A stretch of 64,000 nucleotides of DNA from Paragonimus westermani (taxonomy: Eukaryota > Platyhelminthes > Trematoda > Plagiorchiida > Troglotrematidae), in NCBI GenBank assembly GCA_008508345.1, contig QNGE01000732.1, positions 137,179 to 201,178 of the forward strand, written 5' to 3'. Shown one piece after another: positions 24,040 to 38,074 of the stretch (position 1 is the first letter of the stretch; each line of letters begins with the position of its first letter). Made by a program: the position numbers and the translations under genes. The notes beneath the pieces were generated by a model. That model made no database searches and was not told the DNA's origin. It saw only the letters and a program-made list of their open reading frames with translations.

Positions 24040-26395
24040 TATTAAAAAATCCTGGAAAACAAAATGTTTCTTATGTGTAGTGGAGTACTGTTACAAGTGA
24101 ATCCACGTGATCAGACTATAGCGATCAAGATAATAGATTTACTTACTGTCTAACCCTTTTGTGACTTTCGTCAAACAGCACCATCTTAGTCTGAGGTGCA
24201 CATTGTCAAGTCTGATTTTTGTATGACCCACAACAGAAGATCTGTTTAACTTGCCATCACCAAGTCAGGTCTAATACATATACAGGTAAATATGCACAAT
24301 GGAATGTGTGGCACTGTGCGCTGTTTGACAAGGTTCGTTTTAGTTTCATCAAGCCTTAGAGAGACATCGATGTCATGTTTGAAACCAAAGTGGAGTATGA
24401 TACCGAACACGAAGACATCAGAACTAGTCTTTCAAATAACAACCATATTTTTCTTGGTCATTGCTACGAAAAAATTCGACTGATCATTCATCTACTCATC
24501 TACAATAATACAATCCTGATTGGAGACTTTGTGAAAGCTTTGGGCGAGAGCACCTGGTGATCTGCGTTTTTTCTCATTCGCGCCTTGGACTGTCTGTTCC
24601 ACACCATCTGCCTAGTACATGCAAGCCAACATATCTGAATCAGTTCGCTGTGGTCGATGAGTCCAGAGTTTTCCCTGCCAACGCCAAAATCTAAATTTAC
24701 TCAGCAACGGTGATCCGCACATCAATTCTACGGTTTGCTGTTTCAACCCATAGTCGAAGGCGACACAGCAGCTTATAATGCAAAATGAGTTAAGGATCCT
24801 GATTATGCCTTAATGCATGGGATGAAGGTCAACGTGGTAACAATGGACTTAATTCGACCATTTTGAGAACAGTTTGCCTCCAATGGGAGTAGTGTGTGAT
24901 TGAGGGACGCCGATGAAACAACCCCTATTTATGCTGGTTTCATCTGAACTGTGGACTGCTTCCGCCTCCGGACTTACAGCATGAATTGTCAGTTACTGTA
25001 ACCGGTCACTTCGGTTGACAAAGCACGACTGCTGAAATAACATCGAATTCGTTCCCAAACTGTTGAACAGCTTTATTTTCTCTGCGTGTTTACGTTTGAT
25101 GAGGAATTTCTGGTTGCCTGCTATATAACCTGTACCTGAGAAGGTTTTCCTGCTTTCTCCGATAAATTTGATATCGTTTTCTTTTTGATAATTTTTGCCC
25201 TATTCAATCACTGGAGCATCCTTTCACACAATTATTCTTCACAAGTTGTTCACCACAATGTCATATAGAGCAGCACTGTCATATTTCTTGTCACCTTTCC
25301 CACACCATTAAGAATGATAATTTTAATCGTGAACTTTACTGCACTCCTCTGTGGTTTTTGGTTTTCCAGGTTCGACGATTGCACTATCCTGGATGGATGA
25401 CCAAATCAGCCAGTGACCTCATTTGAACGTACGTATACCGAGGTGAATTATATCATCAGCCGCCTACATATACCACGAAGGTTCGCCGTCAGGTTGTTCG
25501 TTGAGGTCATGTTTCGATAATCCTTCACGCCTTACCGGGACATTTAGTGTGTGTAAAATCGTAACAACACTGCTTGCCTAACAGGCCGGAGATGAACCAT
25601 GTCTATCAGGTGTTTGTTTAAAACACTAATCGGTTAACTAAACCCTCTGTCATCTTCCCTCAGCCACATCAAACAGAACAGAATGAACACATTGTGTGAT
25701 CACGATTACCCGTGTAGCGGACGCTCGTGTTTTTGGTTCTGATAACCCGGCTCACTTTGTGCGTGTATTCATAACCAGGGAATTGTCTACACGATTAACA
25801 CAACTGAGCATTCCTGATGGGATTCACAACTGTGATTGCAAGCCACTCACCTCTGTTTGTTAGCACACTTGTTGGCTGCTTGTGGATCACCCTGTACACC
25901 CAGTTTTGGAGACAAGAAATGTGTGCAGATGATTTGTCTGTCCCTTTTAATGAGAAGTTCGTCGTGTGGACGCTTCTATATTGAAAGCAGGGACTCACTC
26001 CGTATGAAACGGACACTGTGGTCGACCATTTTATTCATTATGACAATTGCACTGTGACAAATTCCGTTAAACCGGCACGCTGCTACAATCTCTGTTGAAA
26101 CAGCCGCAATAAGAAAACAGGATTGGGTGCCAACTACGTGGAACGCAACTTCAGACAACCAACTTCCACGTAAACTTATCAAATTGTCGATGCAATGTAC
26201 GCCTCATTCAGTTTGACAATGATGTATCTAGTTGAAATACACGCAAACTCCATATGGTAGGATGCAAAATTCCAAACAATCGGATCAACCTATTCAAACG
26301 ATGAGTCACTGATGATTCTGATGAGAGGTCAAGACTTCCGTTCACAGCTAGGTCACGGAAGTCGAGATTGTAATTCATGTGATCTTCCGCCACGG
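24040..26395. other. No recognisable gene
   Basis: Short frames only, with no domain recognised. Confidence 0.5.
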
Positions 26396-26399
26396 CACT

Positions 26400-26640
26400 T
26401 GCATGATATGTATGAACATGTTTTTGAGAACACAGAACCCGATTGCATAGTCAAATGATTTCGGTTCTCATTCGGATACCTCTGTAGAACAACTTGTCCT
26501 TCCTGTGCCAGTAAGACATCCCAGAAAAATTTACGCTTTTCTTCAAGCGGCATGAAGCTATTAAAATGTATGTACTGTCCAGCCTACGCCGTCTTGCGAT
26601 AAAAACCGTTTGTCTGAAATTTTGCACCTACTGAACGAAC
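26400..26640 (-). pseudogene. PLE reverse transcriptase fossil
   Basis: One minus-strand frame reads FYRKTA, a stop, AGQYIHFNSFMPLEEKR and KFFWDVLLAQ. This lines up with VYRKPTWSGQYLNFSSFTP followed by IQHKRALVNTLFTRA of the PLE at 8.7 kb. The in-frame stop falls near the conserved Trp. Nothing clear continues on either side. It is an inactive fragment from another PLE lineage, as many substitutions are shared with neither of the other copies. Confidence 0.8.
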
Positions 26641-26644
26641 CGAT

Positions 26645-29600
26645 GGAAGTTTCCTAGTTTTAGGTTGTTGAAATTTATGCAGATCTGTTGTAGAATTGTC
26701 GAAAACACTTGTTCATCAATGTGTTCTTCTATGATTCACTACAAAAGTAGCCAAGGTCAATTAAGAATTCTGAACTTTCAAATAACTTTTTATGCAACCA
26801 TTAACTATGTTTTTGGTAGACTCACAGTTCTGACTGTGCAAACTCTGCTACCAGTTAAACCATTCACTTAGCACAAGCAATACAGGAAGTCGAGAAAATG
26901 ACGATTGTAGGTCTGGAATGTGAAAATAGGAATGAGGACGACATTTGGCCGATCAAATGTCATAGAATGAGAGCAAATAAATATTCGAATAGGAAAGGAC
27001 TTGTTACGTTTGATTACCTGAGGACTTCCTATAATCTGTTAGTAAGGAATGTAGGCTCTAGTGAGTTTGGACCGAACGGATTGTGAACGGGTCACAATCG
27101 TTTGTTTGCATGCAGTTCCTCGTCTAACATGTAACGTCGTACCTTCAACAACGTGGAATAGACACACTATTCATAGTATCTAGTTTCTCTGAGTGTTTGC
27201 ATACAACAGTTTGAAGAGGAAATTTTGATAGTCTGAAAAAAACAAAGGAAACAGTGACATTCTGATCATGGTACTTGTGGTTATATCATGTGTAAGATAT
27301 AACCCTTTTATACTGTGTCTGATTAAAACTGATCCAACCACTAGGTTTGCAATGAAACCGTGGAAGACGATCATGGCTAGCTATCATTTTCCGACTGTTA
27401 ACGAAGCACCCCGAAGCGCGTCGACATTAAAACTTATTGCTGGGAAGATTTAGGAGATTTTGTTCAAATGAATTGAGCATAAGTCACTTTTGATTGCAGT
27501 TTTCTCCTTCAGCTAAAACATGTGTATACTCTTATCACGATTGGGATGTGAGCTATGGTCACGCTTTCTTGGGACAATCAAGCTGCGCCGGCTATTTCAT
27601 GTCATAGTAAACCGGTAATCGTAGGCAAACGCTGAACCATGTGTGCTTGTGAGTAGTGGTCACAGTGCCCGATCACCTCAAAACGATAAACAGTAATTGT
27701 CCTATTACCGCCGGTGGGTGGTCCGCAACCTAATTTAGAAATTTTTGACCAGATGTGCATGGTACGAAATTCACAACAACCGAATGCTGAACTATTTTTC
27801 AATAATTTACGTGCTGCAGAGAATGCTTAACGAATTCCACCATTCACACGTGTTCAAGAAGTCCAGGTCATGTGAACAAATTGTTTTTAATCAATGGGCG
27901 ATTTGCTGTGTTCCTGATCTAGGGGAGTGATTAATCTTATGACTATTCGCAACCGAACGCCGTTGAAATTCCAAATATGATAATGCCGTCGTTCCCAGCG
28001 TAAGATCTGTAGTGCAATGATGTAAACGACTGTTTCATGGAAACGTGAACCGGAATTCCCGTGTTACTCAGAGCAAGGATGTTTACCAGTGACACGATTG
28101 AACAGGGTCGTCATGCGGGTCTGTTGGTCCTTTAGAAGATTTCTGTGGGTGTGAAAATTGTGACCCAATGTGGGCAATGTTTAGTTTGCATCAACGTTTG
28201 TCAGAGGCTGTAAGGAACTGTACGCGTGTACCCGTATTAGGTAGATTTATCCTGATGCAACCATCTCACTCTCCAACAGAAACTGACGTAGAAATGGAGA
28301 GCATTTCGAGTAGTTGACTTGGGTTAGTCAAAACGAACTACAATACCGAGGAAACAAGTGTAAACAACCATGAGTACAAGTACGTCTTGGGAAACATGAT
28401 AAAGAGCAGAATGCCACAGAGCATGAACACCTAAAACGGACTGTGAAACCGCCCAGAGGTAATCTTGAGGATCAGGTTGTGCGTAGAGGTACAGCTCTGA
28501 CCTAGAAGGCGTTGGAGGCAGGCCGGAACAATGGTCTGAAAAATGTCAACGTGATTAAATGGGGATTTAGAGCACCTGGGGAACCGTTAGCAGTACAGTT
28601 AGTTTAATTCTCGGAGGCCAACTGGACGAGGACTAGGATAGCTGATCAAAAACTTGTGGGTGTATGAGGGCCGACCATGAGTCCTCATAACGAACGTATA
28701 CCGGTTGATGCACTGGTTCACCAGGCAAGGACCAAACAACCATTATCGTACGCACACGCTCTTAATTTCCCTCAGTCTCCCAAAAATAACATTTCGTAAT
28801 ATAATGATGTTTTTAATAATTCCACCTCCGTTTCCATGAAAAAATGAAGTTATGGTAGAAATTTGCTCACCCGGAATGGGATATTTAGCCAGGATATACA
28901 ACGGCAAACGCGTTTTGGCAAACGTTAAATTAGGTGACACTGCATGCAACATGGGCACACACTAAAAATACCTTACCCGTTGAAGGAATCAACTATTGTG
29001 GGTATATAACGAAGTACTAGGGTTGTTCCCAAGCTTATGTTGGATGGAAGGCATGGTACATTGAAACCAGAATAAATGACTACCAACGATACCCTATCAA
29101 TGCAATTCGAAACCAGCTGAAGTATAAGACCACAATCAAGGATTCCGCAATAGCTGTTCACGTGTTAGACACAGTTCATAGAGTTGACCTGGAGATGTTG
29201 AGTTAGTCAGGTGAGGATTTCGAACTTCACGGGAGCTTTTAGCTTCAGAGCCCATAGAAAATACGAAGGGCGACTGTGCTGTAAATGGAGCTGACGGGAC
29301 CAAAATTTGACATACCGTCGCCTGCCTTAGACCGATCAGACTGCCTATGATGAAACGACAGTTTCGTTGGATCACAAACGAGAGTATTCCACCTACTTTC
29401 CTCTAAATCAATTAACGTTTTTTATTAATCCATCTGAGTGAATATGTTTACTTCATGTTTCTCTCTTACTTTCTACTAGATTCCGAACTATCTCAATTAA
29501 CGATTCGAGCCTAGTAGTGAGCCCTGTCTATACACACACATGATCTATGTACCGTTATCATCAAATTCGTTTAATTACTTTCAAGTTGGCTGTTGTGAAT

Positions 29601-32600
29601 AACATCAAACTCTGAACTTTTCATTGGGTTCGCAAATCTATTGTGTCAGGAATGTAACGTTACCAGTAAACCAGCTTATCAACTGTTTACAATTTGTTCT
29701 CAAATTAAGCGCTTTCAATCGATCTCAGGCATATTTCAAATGAATGTAAGTGTCAACCTAATAAAAACATTCGTCATAAAACTTTTTCTCCGTCTTATCT
29801 TGTATACTGGAATCATCAATTCGAACGTACTGGTCACCCCCACTAATGTACCTCAAACCCGAGATTTGCCACCATCGAATTAACACACAGATTCACGTCT
29901 GCTTTGAAACGGTCGAAAATGTTAATTGGCTCGGTTGACCTGAAGAAAATTCTAGGTGAGATCTAACCGAGATCTACCTACAGTCCATTGTGAATTATTG
30001 GTACTGTACTAATGAACCATGATTTGAGCATGCGGATCACGTGCCATGAGTCATTTTCTGATTGAGAAATAAAGCTTCTGCTGAGTAATCAAGCGTCATT
30101 AAGTAGTAAAGCTGATTTCGGATTTAAACCCAGCTTTGCACATTTATTTAGAATTTTGTAAATAAGTCTGCTCTAAATCTTCAAAGAAAAACCATACTTC
30201 CGCCTAATCATAAAGATCTTCCAAACGTTCTTCCTCACTTAAAACAATAGCGTTTCTCAGAGCGCTTCAGGTGTATGTGACTATTTCATTCGGTCAAGAA
30301 GGGTGTCAGTGGTAACCACCAGTAATTTGGGTGTGACTCATATCCGGGTGGTGGTTATGCTCTTCGTATACAATTTTGAAGTTTTGCTGTTCATGTTATT
30401 CACTGTCACCGAAAATTTCTTTCATCCCCTTCCGTTCCCCCTGACAATAGTGTTCGAGTGTGCAAAGTGGCAACGGATCGGCGGTTTATGGAAAACCGTT
30501 TCGGATTTGTTGTTTTGCTGGTACTGTATACCACTTTTAGGCTGTTGTTTCAGTGAAAGATTTCCGCGAGGTGTAAATGAAGCCAAAATAATGGATTAGC
30601 TGTTACCCTTCTTGTGTTGTGGTCGCAGTAGACATTTGGCGTGCGCAGTCAGGTATTGCACGAACTTCACTACATGTTATGTGAGAATAAAGGAGAACGA
30701 ACAAGTACACGTATTTGCATGGTCTTCATTTGTCCATACACAATGAACAACAGTACATTGTCATTCACCTCGGTGTCACGTCATCCATAGTGTCTACACA
30801 CCGTTGCCGTTGCCGTTTCTGGTATTGAGACTAGCCGTACGTAAAATACTACTCACGAATGGACGTACATGTTACACAGCACTTGTACATAATTCAGTAA
30901 GTCAGTTTATCTGTAGAATTCGTGACAAACACCATCAGCACATTGAACACCGATCACCGACTGCATGTTGTTCATTGGGGCATCGGACGAACTAGCAAGA
31001 TTTCTGTTGTCTTACCCAGTCTGTATTATTGCTGTAGCACGACGTTTGACAGGTACCTGGTTCGAATCTGACCTGAAAGGGTCACAAAATTCATTTGCAA
31101 CTTTCACAAATACTGTCTATAGTTGCATTCACCCAGACTGAAAAAAGCAATCCGTCTTGTTATCACTTATTTGACGAATACCGATCATTGCAGCTTTTCT
31201 AAAATAATCAGAACCGTACTCGACTTAACGTATTGACCGTCTAAGACCAATATTTACTCATTATTTTGGCATGTGGAAGTCGGACTGGTGGGTCTTAATT
31301 TCGCAACAGGAAACCTTGTGAAATTGTAAACGCGTAGAGGTATAGGGGGTGAGTGATTCAATGATTGCGTGGACATCCCCACAACGCATTTCGACGATGA
31401 ATCTGTCCATTCAACTGGAAATAGTGAACTCGCAGTTTTAGATTATGTTGTTCGTGGTATAACCTACAAGAACTTACCGCAAGAATATTTGCTGTAATGA
31501 ATACCATTTGTCCACTACGACAAGAACATTCAAGAAAATAATGCTCCGACAGACATTTTGGAGTTCATGTCGTCCTGTAGCAATACTATTACGCTTGTCA
31601 AGACGGACTGACATCATTTGTCATATCCACTTTATTCCCATCTGCAAACAGCACTCAGCATACCATGCCTATTCACCTGGAACGGTGACAGATCCGGCCG
31701 TTTCACATAAAAATCGAGCAGTCGATGAACGGATGACATTCAGAAAATGGTCACCCAAGTAGCTAACCACTAAGCAAGTGTACGCACGCAGAATGTAGCT
31801 GATCGCAAGCAATGGCTCAATCTTTCTATATCTGGTTACATCTGCTAACAGGCTATGAACATACGTCTTGGGCAACAATTCACCCTTGTATATAGTGTCT
31901 GGTAGGGTTGGGTATTTTAAACCACTCAGTCAATTTTCCCCTATTTGTAGGTGCACTGATAAGCAACTGGCGTCCAGATTATCGGTTTAATGATACTTAC
32001 ATAGTTGTAAAGTCTTAAATCTTATTTACAAATCATTTAACAATATTAATTGCCCAATGATTGGTTCTTTCGATGTAGTCAACTTTAGATCTCAAGGTTC
32101 CGGGTATCACGACACAGTTTGGAACGGACAAGATAATACGGGTTGAAATCAAAGAATGGCATTAATGGGCTTGCCATGTCACCAAGACACAAATCACTGA
32201 GGTCAGCGATAGTTACGCATCTCCTGAGTGATCATATCCAAGTGAATTTTATATTCAGCTACGTTATGCCGAAATGGCGACGGTGAATCGACCGGTTTGC
32301 TAGCCAAGATATCCAGATGTGTTTGATTAGGGAGATGCACGTTTCCCATGAGCCCTCGGTTTCCGAGTTTGAAGAAGTTTTCATTCATATTTTCTCATAA
32401 ATAGTGGGCATCTGATCAGCAGAATGATAAAAACAACGGTTCTCGAACGAAATCCCCAAACAGATCTCGAGCGTGAGTGCAGATGACAATCAAAGCTAAC
32501 AACGAATGACAATCTGATGTTTTTAAGAACATGGGGCTGGTTACCGATTGCTGATAAACAAGCTTTTAAATTATCACAGAATTCGTGAGCGATGGACGTT

Positions 32601-33480
32601 TATCAGGAAACCAAGCGGTGATGTGTTGCTAACATCATGGCTTATGACCAAGAAATGTTTTGTGAAAACCGTTATGGAACTTTAGTGAATAACAATCGAT
32701 CGATGACATTAGGTGCTCAAAAGACAATTAGCTATCGTCTAGTGCAAACCGTAGGTTCAACGGTGAACACCACTAGCTAACAGCATCGGCCTCTACAGTT
32801 AGTTTAAACAATACTGTTCCCGCTTATACGAAATTCCACATTCACGGTTGGCGAGAGTTTATGAATTCCTGTCGTAATTTGTGTTCTCTGACTATCTCAT
32901 TCAAACGACTCGGCTGCATTGATCGGACTGAATGTACTTCTCTCTAAACTCTTGTTTCAACTTGTTCGAGTGTTTCTTCCGCCTAGAGTGTAGCTTGTCC
33001 AGTTCGCCTTCTTTGAGACCGGTGCCTCATGTTACCCTGCTTGGGACGGATTGATCTAACAATCCGTTATCCGTTTCACTCGCACCGACAGAGAGTGCGA
33101 CTGAGGTCAAGTGGGGAGTACTTCATTTGTGAACATCGTTTAGCCGTGGTTGGGTGGCAATCGCATTCAAACGCAAATACAGGCAGGATGGTCGACAAAA
33201 CGATATATACCGAAAACAGCTGTTCGCACAAATGACCTCTTATGGATCCCATGGGAATCTGGAAACGATTAAAACGATGTATCGTTGATGTTTTCTCCTT
33301 TTATCTGGTACACTGCAAATTATCTGGCCTTGACACCGGTTCCTCACTTTCAGTATACGCTCGACTTCTGAACATGCACAGTGTATTGAGGAAGCAACCA
33401 AATCCCAAACCGATTAGTCGACCCTGATGACGCAGCTCGAAAATGGTTAAGCCAAGTTCACAAACGTGTATTCTCGAATA
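26645..33480. other. Long non-coding stretch
   Basis: Nearly 7 kb with no recognised domain. A possible pol III B-box-like GGTTCGAATCT lies near 31059 without a convincing A box. Nothing else is supported. Confidence 0.5.
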
Positions 33481-33483
33481 GGT

Positions 33484-33496
33484 ATTCCAAGTAATT
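33484..33496 (+). repeat. Left 13-bp direct repeat
   Basis: ATTCCAAGTAATT recurs exactly at 33663-33675. The pair brackets the hammerhead-bearing unit and looks like a target-site duplication. Confidence 0.75.
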
Positions 33497-33662
33497 GTAA
33501 GATATCCGCACCAAATGTAGTACGAATGAAGTTGAATAGTTTGGGCGTCGTGTTTAACACGATTTCGATTACAACACTCCTGAGGAAGGCCACCCGAGGT
33601 GGTTGAAACGTAGAGTATTACAACTTGCTCGAAACGTTGTGTTATTCCCAATCTGTATATCA
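33497..33662 (+). mobile_element. Retrozyme-like 166-bp unit with hammerhead motif
   Basis: This is a short non-coding unit bounded by a perfect 13-bp direct repeat, with a hammerhead-like motif in its middle and a second, rearranged copy at 14188-14390. Its size, lack of coding capacity, flanking duplication and type I hammerhead with minimal stem III fit two known classes: a solo PLE terminal repeat, or an animal retrozyme (a small ribozyme-bearing non-autonomous element thought to use PLE machinery). I cannot tell these apart here, because the PLE at 8.7 kb carries a different 3' sequence. Confidence 0.7.
33573..33619 (+). ncRNA. Minimal hammerhead-like motif
   Basis: Stem I AACACTC (33573-33579) pairs with GAGTATT (33613-33619) at six of seven positions. 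CTGAGGA lies at 33580-33586. Stem II at 33587-33604 has a CCACC/GGTGG core plus A-T and G-U pairs and one bulged G. GAAA is at 33605-33608. The CG at 33609-33610 is followed by the 16.1 U and an A at the cleavage position (33611-33612). Stem III is thus a single A-U pair closing a two-base loop. Such minimal forms are reported from PLE-type hammerheads and may act as dimers. Confidence 0.65.
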
Positions 33663-33675
33663 ATTCCAAGTAATT
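33663..33675 (+). repeat. Right 13-bp direct repeat
   Basis: Exact copy of 33484-33496. Confidence 0.75.
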
Positions 33676-33679
33676 CTCC

Positions 33680-34955
33680 ATAAGTTGTATAAATGGAGTT
33701 GTAAAATGACTCCTCCAGCCGTACTGTTACAGCAGCGTGCAATTAATATCGGCCTGCAGCGTACTATATGACACTCTACAAGACACTCCGACACAACTGT
33801 ATGTTTTGCAAGGAGTACCATGAAGCTGTCAGCTTCTGGCTGAGGGTTTGATTAAATTCAAGTACACATTTTGGGAGTGAAGTGAGCAACACACCTAACA
33901 GGCACTTCAATGTCCTGTGTAATACAGACGAACACTCACTGGTGTACAATACTGCTTGATTTCAGTTATGAGTAGTGTCTGAAAACGCCGTCATTGTTCA
34001 GGGACCACCAAAACTAAATGACCGCGATAATGTGGTTAAAATCTGCAACAACCAATTCTTATGCAGAAACTTTTATCAACACCCAGCTAGCCTCGTAAAT
34101 ACAAAATGAGTGCTGTCCATACCGGATCTAAGCTATTGTATTTAAACAAATCGTTCCGTTTGCCTGCTCCCACAGGAGGCGGTATTAACTCCAGTTCCAT
34201 GTTTTTCAGTGCTTACTGTCGATTTGCACCTTAGTCTGGAATGGTAATTGCCCTTTGCCTGTTGTGGCCGTTAATCGACCGAAGCAGCACAAGGTAGCTA
34301 CAGGTTACAATATAGAACGAGTATATGTCTTTTCGAAGCTGGTTAGCTGAAAGTTTATTCCCACACAAAAGTTTGTGATTCACTGTGCATAGTGGTCAGT
34401 TACTAACGATCAGAATTCTCATGTTTCGAATGAAAACATCGCGTTGATTCATCATTTGGAGTGCAGTCATGCAACAACAATAGCTTATCCTGCAACCTAA
34501 TTTTTTGAGGCCATGATCACTGGAAAAAATTATAGATCTCTATACACTTGAGAAATAGTAACGCTACAGAGATCAGTACTCAGTTACACCATTTTTCAAA
34601 CAAATTTCAGACCTGTGTGCAACTTTCAACGAGCACAGGAGGTGACTGAAGAACAAATCATTGAGTTAGAACATTGGAAAATAATTGCATCAACTAGGAG
34701 AGAGCCGTTAATGAACAAGCAATACATGTATGCATTGAAAGCGCTAAATTAGAATAAACCTCTAACCGTTGATCAAACTGGAGCCGGATCCTAGTATTGC
34801 CGTTTCGGACTGCGTAGGCTAAACAAACGGACTGTGATCAGTATCCAAAGATCACTCGGGGTGTAAACTTGTGCGTAAGTATGATAAACTCCCTGCCGAT
34901 CGAGACAGAAGAATTACAGACTGTTCTGCAAGGACGATTTAGCAACGGGCTGACA
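33680..34955. other. No recognisable gene
   Basis: Nothing was recognised in this stretch. Confidence 0.5.
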
Positions 34956-34959
34956 AACA

Positions 34960-35665
34960 ACGGGGACCGCAACGCCTTAATTGCATCGTATCCAAAAGAC
35001 CCAATTCAAATAATCATTTCTGATCACTATCGTGTACGACTAACTCACCGTAATACAGACTTGCCAAACGCAAAATGAGGGACAAGTTTAAAGTAGTCAA
35101 CCTAATGGGAAACGTGAACCTAGGGATATCTGACTCTTGTCTGCAAATGTTACACCGCGTGAACCGAATCAGTATTCATTCGATTACACTTACGAACAAC
35201 ATATCTAATGGCCTGTCTATAAGCGAGCTAGAATGCACTTTGTATCTCTGTACTTCAAATGCCAGCTACACTTTCCACGATAAGGCCTACAGATAAACCA
35301 ACGAGAAAGATCCATTCTGCATGGTAAGTTGTCGTTTAAGTTGAAGGTCAACGCTCGGGTTTTCTAGTGAACTTCATTTATATGGGAGACACGATGACGA
35401 CACAGTTGTTACGGTAGAATATGCCGGCAGTGGTTGGCATGCTGGAAAAGGTACGCAAGAATATCGGCACGATTCTCGAAGGGGAACATGATAGTTATCC
35501 ATCGTTTCCTGACGCAACAATTCAACGTTCGGTGTGGTTTGACCAGAAAAATTATTGGGAAAGTTAGACACATTTGTTTTGAGAAAAAGCTGGACGCTGA
35601 ACTGCACTTATTGCAAAATGTGTTTACGGAAGATGGATATCCTTCATGGTTCGTTATCATATTCA
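34960..35665 (+). pseudogene. PLE RT fossil, colinear over the palm and thumb
   Basis: Plus-strand pieces follow the order of the PLE at 8.7 kb. RDKFKVVNLMGNVNLGIS matches KDSFELISDLDRINLANE. ELECTLYLCTSNASYTF and HDKAYR match LKETLLLCTENVSFRFLEQSYR. A separate frame has RHDDDTVV where the intact element has RYVDDTLI, at about 35390-35410. RHICFEKKLDAELHLLQNVF and then TEDGYPSWFV match RRICTPDSLAEELDLITSVL and QSNGYPRSFI. Stops, frameshifts and internal loss between the last two pieces show a dead copy. The endonuclease part is not present downstream. Confidence 0.75.
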
Positions 35666-35669
35666 ATTA

Positions 35670-37530
35670 ACCACTTCAACAGGAATCGGTGGAATTAGAT
35701 TTTTTTAAAAGACAATGGCTGTAGGTCATCTCATTGAAAGAAACAATGTGGGTATCCTGTTGAAGATTCGAAAAGCATTCTTTACTGTTGTTCAGTCAGC
35801 TGCTTTAGGACACTTAGAGTCGAACGGTGTATGCCGACGCTCGCCAAGCCATACATATTCATCAGCGTAAATGCAAAGTCTCGTTCACTAGGAGAGCCGG
35901 AGACAAGTTACGGATATGCCATCACTACCCAGCTCTACTGATAACTTTCATCAGCCATCTCACACTATCTGGTGTTCGCACACCATCAATCTGACATTGC
36001 GAATGAGCTCAATGTGCTCTACAAGACTATTCAGTATGCGAGATGATAAGCCTACCACGTGCACCCAAGAACAGCTGCTTGCCACTGCTCTCTCATGACA
36101 GTGTTGGAGTCTTTGTGTTAAGAGACGGCAGATAGTTTACTGTAACCTATTCTATGGTTCGAATTCAATTTGACATGGTAATACAGCCTTCTAAAGTAAG
36201 TACTTGTAAAGATGTGGCGAAACTTGTCATGATATAAAGCTTGCAATCTAGTGTTTCTGACTTCAGGTTGAGAAGTTATTATGGAAATAATTGGTTGCGA
36301 GACGCTGGATGATGACCATCATTACGATTAATCGAGTATACTCCGAAGACAACAGAACTGCGGTTGGTAGGGAAAATCATGTGGGTAGAGGTTTGCAGGA
36401 GGGTCGAAATTACAGCAGAAAGAAATGTCTATAAACTAAACTACAACTCGATCGATTATTAAATCACACACTTGTGTTATCGATCTGCACACAGATCGGT
36501 TGAGACGATAAAACCACAGCCAAATCAATTTGAAGGTGTGACTTAAATGACAGAACTTTCAAGTTTACAGGAGGTTCCTAACGAGCTTACGTATATTTGT
36601 CACGTCCGCTTCCGCATTATGTACGTAATCACGATTTAACTCGGACGAAACGGCACATTTGAAACCAGTGACCCTCTGTCTGGACACGGATACGTCGAGA
36701 GCTACTGCTATGTAGCCCGCTGGTCATCTCTCTTTTGGTACGACCTCCATTTCGGACCTCGTAAATTCGCCTCTGTCTAGTGTGTTTGACCCGGTTTCAG
36801 CTGATGCATGCACACACACAAAATGTGTCCTTCCAACGAAATGCCGCTATAGATGAATGAAGCTGTCACCAGATCCGATTTTTTTTTGGTTATGTGAAGA
36901 CCCTTGTCATGCATCCCTTAATAAAGTTGTGAAAAATTGGTGAGTTCAACGGGACATTTAATAAAACACATGGTTGGTCAAAAAAGTATTGTTAAGTGAG
37001 AGATCTCTGGAAATTACGTCCAAAAGTTTGTGTTGAAGGAAAGCTTCGACCGTCTCACTTTTATGGATAGCCTCATACTCCAGTTTCGTCACCATACCAA
37101 AAACCATCTCACTTGAGGAAGACAGCCATATCAAATCGAACACGAATACCGTTCACATCACCTGCCTATTGGTGTATATAGAAATCTGGCAAACAGTGGC
37201 AAAAAACTGACTGCAAACTTTGGCCCACAAGCTCTCCTAATCGTTTACACAAACTACCGTTCTAGTCTATTTGGATCAAACTACTAAATATGGAACAAAT
37301 TTTGTCTGTCAACTTGCAGCATCTGTTCACCCAAAGTGAAAACAATACACATCTACCAGAATTGATAAGAACTGCTGAAAAAATGTTAGCACGAACTAAG
37401 AGCGGTAGACACGAGTTGAAAACTTGACAGATGTGACATTATGACCAGAACTTGTGTATTTGCGTGCACAGGCTGAAATTATGATAATGGATTAGCTGGA
37501 AAGGTCATCCAACCACACTGCGTTTCAAAT
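35670..37530. other. No recognisable gene
   Basis: Only short frames occur. No domain or shared repeat was recognised. Confidence 0.5.
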
Positions 37531-37622
37531 GATGTGAGCTATTTTCAAGTTGACCATCACTCACATTTGATCGGAGCGTTCGTATTCAGATAGACTTTCC
37601 ATCCAGCCTCTTTCGAACACAA

Positions 37623-37667
37623 GCACCAGACTCGAGTTTCGCTCTCATTAGAGCTCATCAGTAATGC
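37623..37667 (-). ncRNA. Type I hammerhead ribozyme, complete
   Basis: On the minus strand: stem I GCATTA/TGGTGC (two G-U pairs), CTGATGA, stem II GCTCT/AGAGC with an AATG loop, GAAA, the self-complementary stem III CTCGAG, and the TC cleavage site. All core positions are present. Cleavage activity is predicted, not shown. Confidence 0.85.
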
Positions 37668-38074
37668 ATATCCTTGCCACGGCCGGGATTTGAACTCCGG
37701 CCATTCCAATCATGAGACAACTGTGTTAACCACTGCGCCATTGACCTCACATTAGGCACGACCGAATCATCAAATCTGAACGCTCAACCACTCTCGCTTG
37801 TGAGCAATGATCAGGTTGCCCGATCGTCTCGAGAGGAGACACAGTTACCGCCTGTTAACTCCAATCGATAACCCCGCGATTAGGAATTGCAGGTTTAATG
37901 AGATCAGTGATCTCGACCTGTCTTGGAAGTCCTAATCGCGGGGTTATCGATTGGAGTTAACAGGCGGTAACTGTGTCTCCTCTCGAGACGATTGGGCAAC
38001 CTGATCATTGCTCACAAGCCAGAGTGGTTGAGCGTCCAGATTTGGTAATTCGGTTGTGCCTAATGTGTAGTCAA

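Noticed and set aside
31030..31085. GGTTCGAATCT B-box-like motif
   Set aside because: No matching A box or acceptor-stem pairing was found, so no tRNA is called.
33430..33460. CTGATGA followed by GAAA near 33433
   Set aside because: The bases between them do not form a stem II and no stem I pairing is found, so it is not a hammerhead.
33301..33681. 126-codon minus-strand frame
   Set aside because: It runs antisense through the retrozyme-like unit and its hammerhead and has no protein motif.
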